From: CAZTDD01 sp964612675
Lineage (GTDB): Bacteria; Hinthialibacterota; Hinthialibacteria; Hinthialibacterales; JAKPRU01
DNA: 57,407 nucleotides
NCBI GenBank assembly: GCA_964612675.1
Contig: CAZTDD010000030.1
Coordinates: forward strand, 1-57,407
Direction: 5' to 3'
Positions within the stretch are counted from its first letter, which is position 1. The number at the start of each line of letters is the position of its first letter. The position numbers were made by a program, and so were the translations under genes. A model generated the notes under the pieces. That model ran no database searches. It worked only from the letters and a program-made list of their open reading frames with translations, and was not told the DNA's origin. This document shows, one piece after another, positions 55,515 to 57,407 of this stretch.

Positions 55515-57407
55515 TTAATTGCTAATATAGAGTCTTCTCCTCCTAAGTGTATGATGGCCAGGAACGCCATCTGGAGTCTTGTCGAAATAGAACTGATTGT
55601 AGTCATTGGTTTCTTTGTCGGTTTGGTCCGATTCGTCGCCGATGAGCGTTGGATAATAGTATCCCTGAGAGTATCCATAGGTGATACCGATTTCATCCCC
55701 CCAATCATCATACCAGTTGTTACCACCGTTGCTGAATCTCATGAACATGCCCGCACTCCTTTGATACACCATAATCCATTCGTTGATCTGATCGTTCCAA
55801 CTGACACGGGCCTGGGCACCGCCGTCCACCACCATCTCGCCCGTGCCTGCGATGGCGTCTCCATCCCAACCGCTATCAGTGTATTTGACCCACACATCGT
55901 TCCGGTCATAGGCTTCGTAATCTTGCGTGCTATCCACATTCAAGAGTGAAGCCGGAGCCCGAGCGACACCCGTGCCGCCGCCGAAAGAGCCGGGGATTGA
56001 TTGCCGGGTATAGAACATGTAACAGTAGTCGTCATCGCGTACGACGTGAGGCGCGCCAACGCCACCTGTGTTTTTCGCGCCTCTTTCCGCATAATATTCA
56101 CCTTCAGAGGAGGGTGCTGTTATGACCGCCCCACCCCAGCCGCCCTCGACCCACGAAGGGCTGATATTGGGTGTGTCTGAAGCATCGTGGGGCGTCACCT
56201 TGTCGAACTCCCACGCATCCCTGTAATTCCCTCCGGAAGCCGACCTGGCGTAGCCGATCCGATGGAAACTGAAATAAGGACGGCCTTCTTTCCCGTCCGT
56301 CAACCACGTTGTACCGGAATCGGTGCTGGACGTGATCCAAACGTCTTCGCAATGGAGAAAAGCGTGCAAAAAGTTGTTCGGCGCGGTGTGGGTACTGTTG
56401 TTGATGCCGCAGATTCCGCAATACCGCACGTCAAGCTGATACTGTGAGATCTCATCGGTCGCTCCGTCGGGCGCACAGAAACCCGACGGTGTGAGAACCT
56501 CATGGATTCCCTCCTCTCCGGCAAACCGCACAACGCTCTCCGTGATATCATTTACGCTGAGAGAGGATTGCTGAGCCCCGAAACTACATGTCTTGCTCAC
56601 GAGATGAAGGTCGATGACACCCGTAAACGCTGTTGCGCTGTTTGCATAGCCTTCCCCGGCCCAATGATGACCGACAAGATAGCCCACGTGTTTACTATCT
56701 CGAAACCGTTCGGTCGGGAACCCACCGTCCGCATAGCCTCTTATTCCCTCGATGGTGATCGTCTCGGTAGCGGACTTGAACTCCGTGGACGCGTGGATGA
56801 GATGAGCAATCCCGCCGGGTGTGCTCTGCCCGGTCTTTTTGCCTGTCTTCCTGTTCACACCGAGCCCCGGCGCGTACAAACCGCGCACGGGTTCTTCTTC
56901 ACCGACAAACTCCACACGAACGTCGCTTTGGATGATCTTCGTCTTTAGTATCCGTGCCCGACACAAGCCGGAATACTCGCCGCGAAAGTACAACTCGAAC
57001 GTCAGCCGCACATACTTCCCGGCCCATTCCGTCAGGTCCGTGCCGAAGACATGTGTTCTGAACTGCTCATCGTTGACTTCGTGAATACCGCTGATAGCCC
57101 CCGTTGTCATGTCGTCGAAAACTTCCCGCCCGATTTTCTTCTCCCGCTGCCAAGGTTGATCGGGAGAAGGACGGGTCCAAACACCGACGTTGAACTCCGT
57201 GTCGGGCGCGTTCCCGTCTCTGTTCAGCAGCACATCGTACCCGACCTGAAGCTGGATCATCTTCGCGAACGGCAAGCGGGTCTCCAGCCGTCCTACGACC
57301 GCTCTCTCAGCATCCGCCCGTTTCCAGGCGAATACATCGATCACGGGTTCTCTCACCGATTTCGGGAAATAAACGCCGCTCATCCCATCGAGCTCCCCGA
57401 ACAATCC
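55515..57407 (-). CDS. Large propeller-like protein, 5' end outside the window
   Basis: At least 629 residues are visible; the frame is open to the window edge, so the true start may lie beyond. No signal peptide is seen at the visible N-terminus. After a lectin-like or jelly-roll region (about 40-170), the main part (about 250-629) reads like a five-bladed propeller, with FCAPDGATDEISQYQLDVRY, YCYMFYTRQSIPGS and NEWIMVYQRSAGMFMRFS. This is close to DUF4185/GH43-like proteins. No active-site triad is identified. The stop is TAA at 55515. Confidence 0.8.
   Translation of the reverse strand, partial: GLFGELDGMSGVYFPKSVREPVIDVFAWKRADAERAVVGRLETRLPFAKMIQLQVGYDVLLNRDGNAPDTEFNVGVWTRPSPDQPWQREKKIGREVFDDMTTGAISGIHEVNDEQFRTHVFGTDLTEWAGKYVRLTFELYFRGEYSGLCRARILKTKIIQSDVRVEFVGEEEPVRGLYAPGLGVNRKTGKKTGQSTPGGIAHLIHASTEFKSATETITIEGIRGYADGGFPTERFRDSKHVGYLVGHHWAGEGYANSATAFTGVIDLHLVSKTCSFGAQQSSLSVNDITESVVRFAGEEGIHEVLTPSGFCAPDGATDEISQYQLDVRYCGICGINNSTHTAPNNFLHAFLHCEDVWITSSTDSGTTWLTDGKEGRPYFSFHRIGYARSASGGNYRDAWEFDKVTPHDASDTPNISPSWVEGGWGGAVITAPSSEGEYYAERGAKNTGGVGAPHVVRDDDYCYMFYTRQSIPGSFGGGTGVARAPASLLNVDSTQDYEAYDRNDVWVKYTDSGWDGDAIAGTGEMVVDGGAQARVSWNDQINEWIMVYQRSAGMFMRFSNGGNNWYDDWGDEIGITYGYSQGYYYPTLIGDESDQTDKETNDYNQFYFDKTPDGVPGHHTLRRRRLYISN

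Overview
The window reads as a piece of a metagenome-assembled genome: it contains one 100-N scaffold gap and ends inside a gene on the right. The gene content points to an uncultured, polysaccharide-degrading Gram-negative-type bacterium of the kind seen in Hydrogenedentota, Sumerlaeota, Poribacteria or PVC-related lineages. The signs are Tat-exported Gfo/Idh/MocA proteins, huge secreted proteins with Pro/Thr linkers, PQQ, WD40 and FG-GAP propellers, a heparinase, a GH2 enzyme, and lipoprotein and multihaem cytochrome genes. The exact phylum cannot be fixed from this window.

Layout. 1-2.9 kb: pheT, with a hairpin repeat upstream and an orphan HicB-like gene after it. 3-10 kb: a giant secreted C25-like protein, a DUF559 nuclease bracketed by hairpin repeats, and a secreted FGE-fold protein. 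10.2-16.1 kb: a MntA/HepT toxin-antitoxin pair, an RNase III-RuvX fusion coupled to a membrane glycosyltransferase, then LemA and a partner membrane protein. 16.4-22.4 kb: a five-gene plus-strand run of two paralogous Tat proteins, a Tat Gfo/Idh protein, a seven-haem cytochrome c and a small cytochrome b-like membrane protein. 22.4-27.1 kb: a TPR/propeller protein, a heparinase-like lyase broken by the assembly gap, and tRNA-Ala(CGC). 27.3-34.1 kb: a second, larger C25-like protein and a MliC-like lipoprotein. 34.4-46.5 kb: secreted propeller proteins, a lactonase, a PQQ-propeller/methyltransferase fusion, a second Gfo/Idh gene, and a GH2 glycosidase. 46.7-50.5 kb: a minus-strand cluster of a coiled-coil protein, RidA, a D-threonine-aldolase-like enzyme and ApbE. 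51.3-57.4 kb: a glycosylasparaginase, a class-I amidotransferase-like hydrolase, two twin WD40 proteins and a partial large propeller protein.

The most unusual feature is a family of modular G/C-hairpin elements. Each has ends resembling tcaaccccct and agggggttga and holds two hairpins, CCCCCGATCTTCGGGGG and CCCCCAAAGTTTGGGGG. Copies lie between genes, and at least three are fused in frame into secreted-protein genes. In two of these, the C25 paralogs, the element occupies the same site in opposite orientations. Two copies bracket a DUF559 PD-(D/E)XK-type nuclease gene, which makes a nuclease-mobilised, protein-tolerated palindromic element a reasonable hypothesis. A separate 140-bp element at 50611-50750 has perfect 16-bp terminal inverted repeats and an 11-bp flanking direct repeat.
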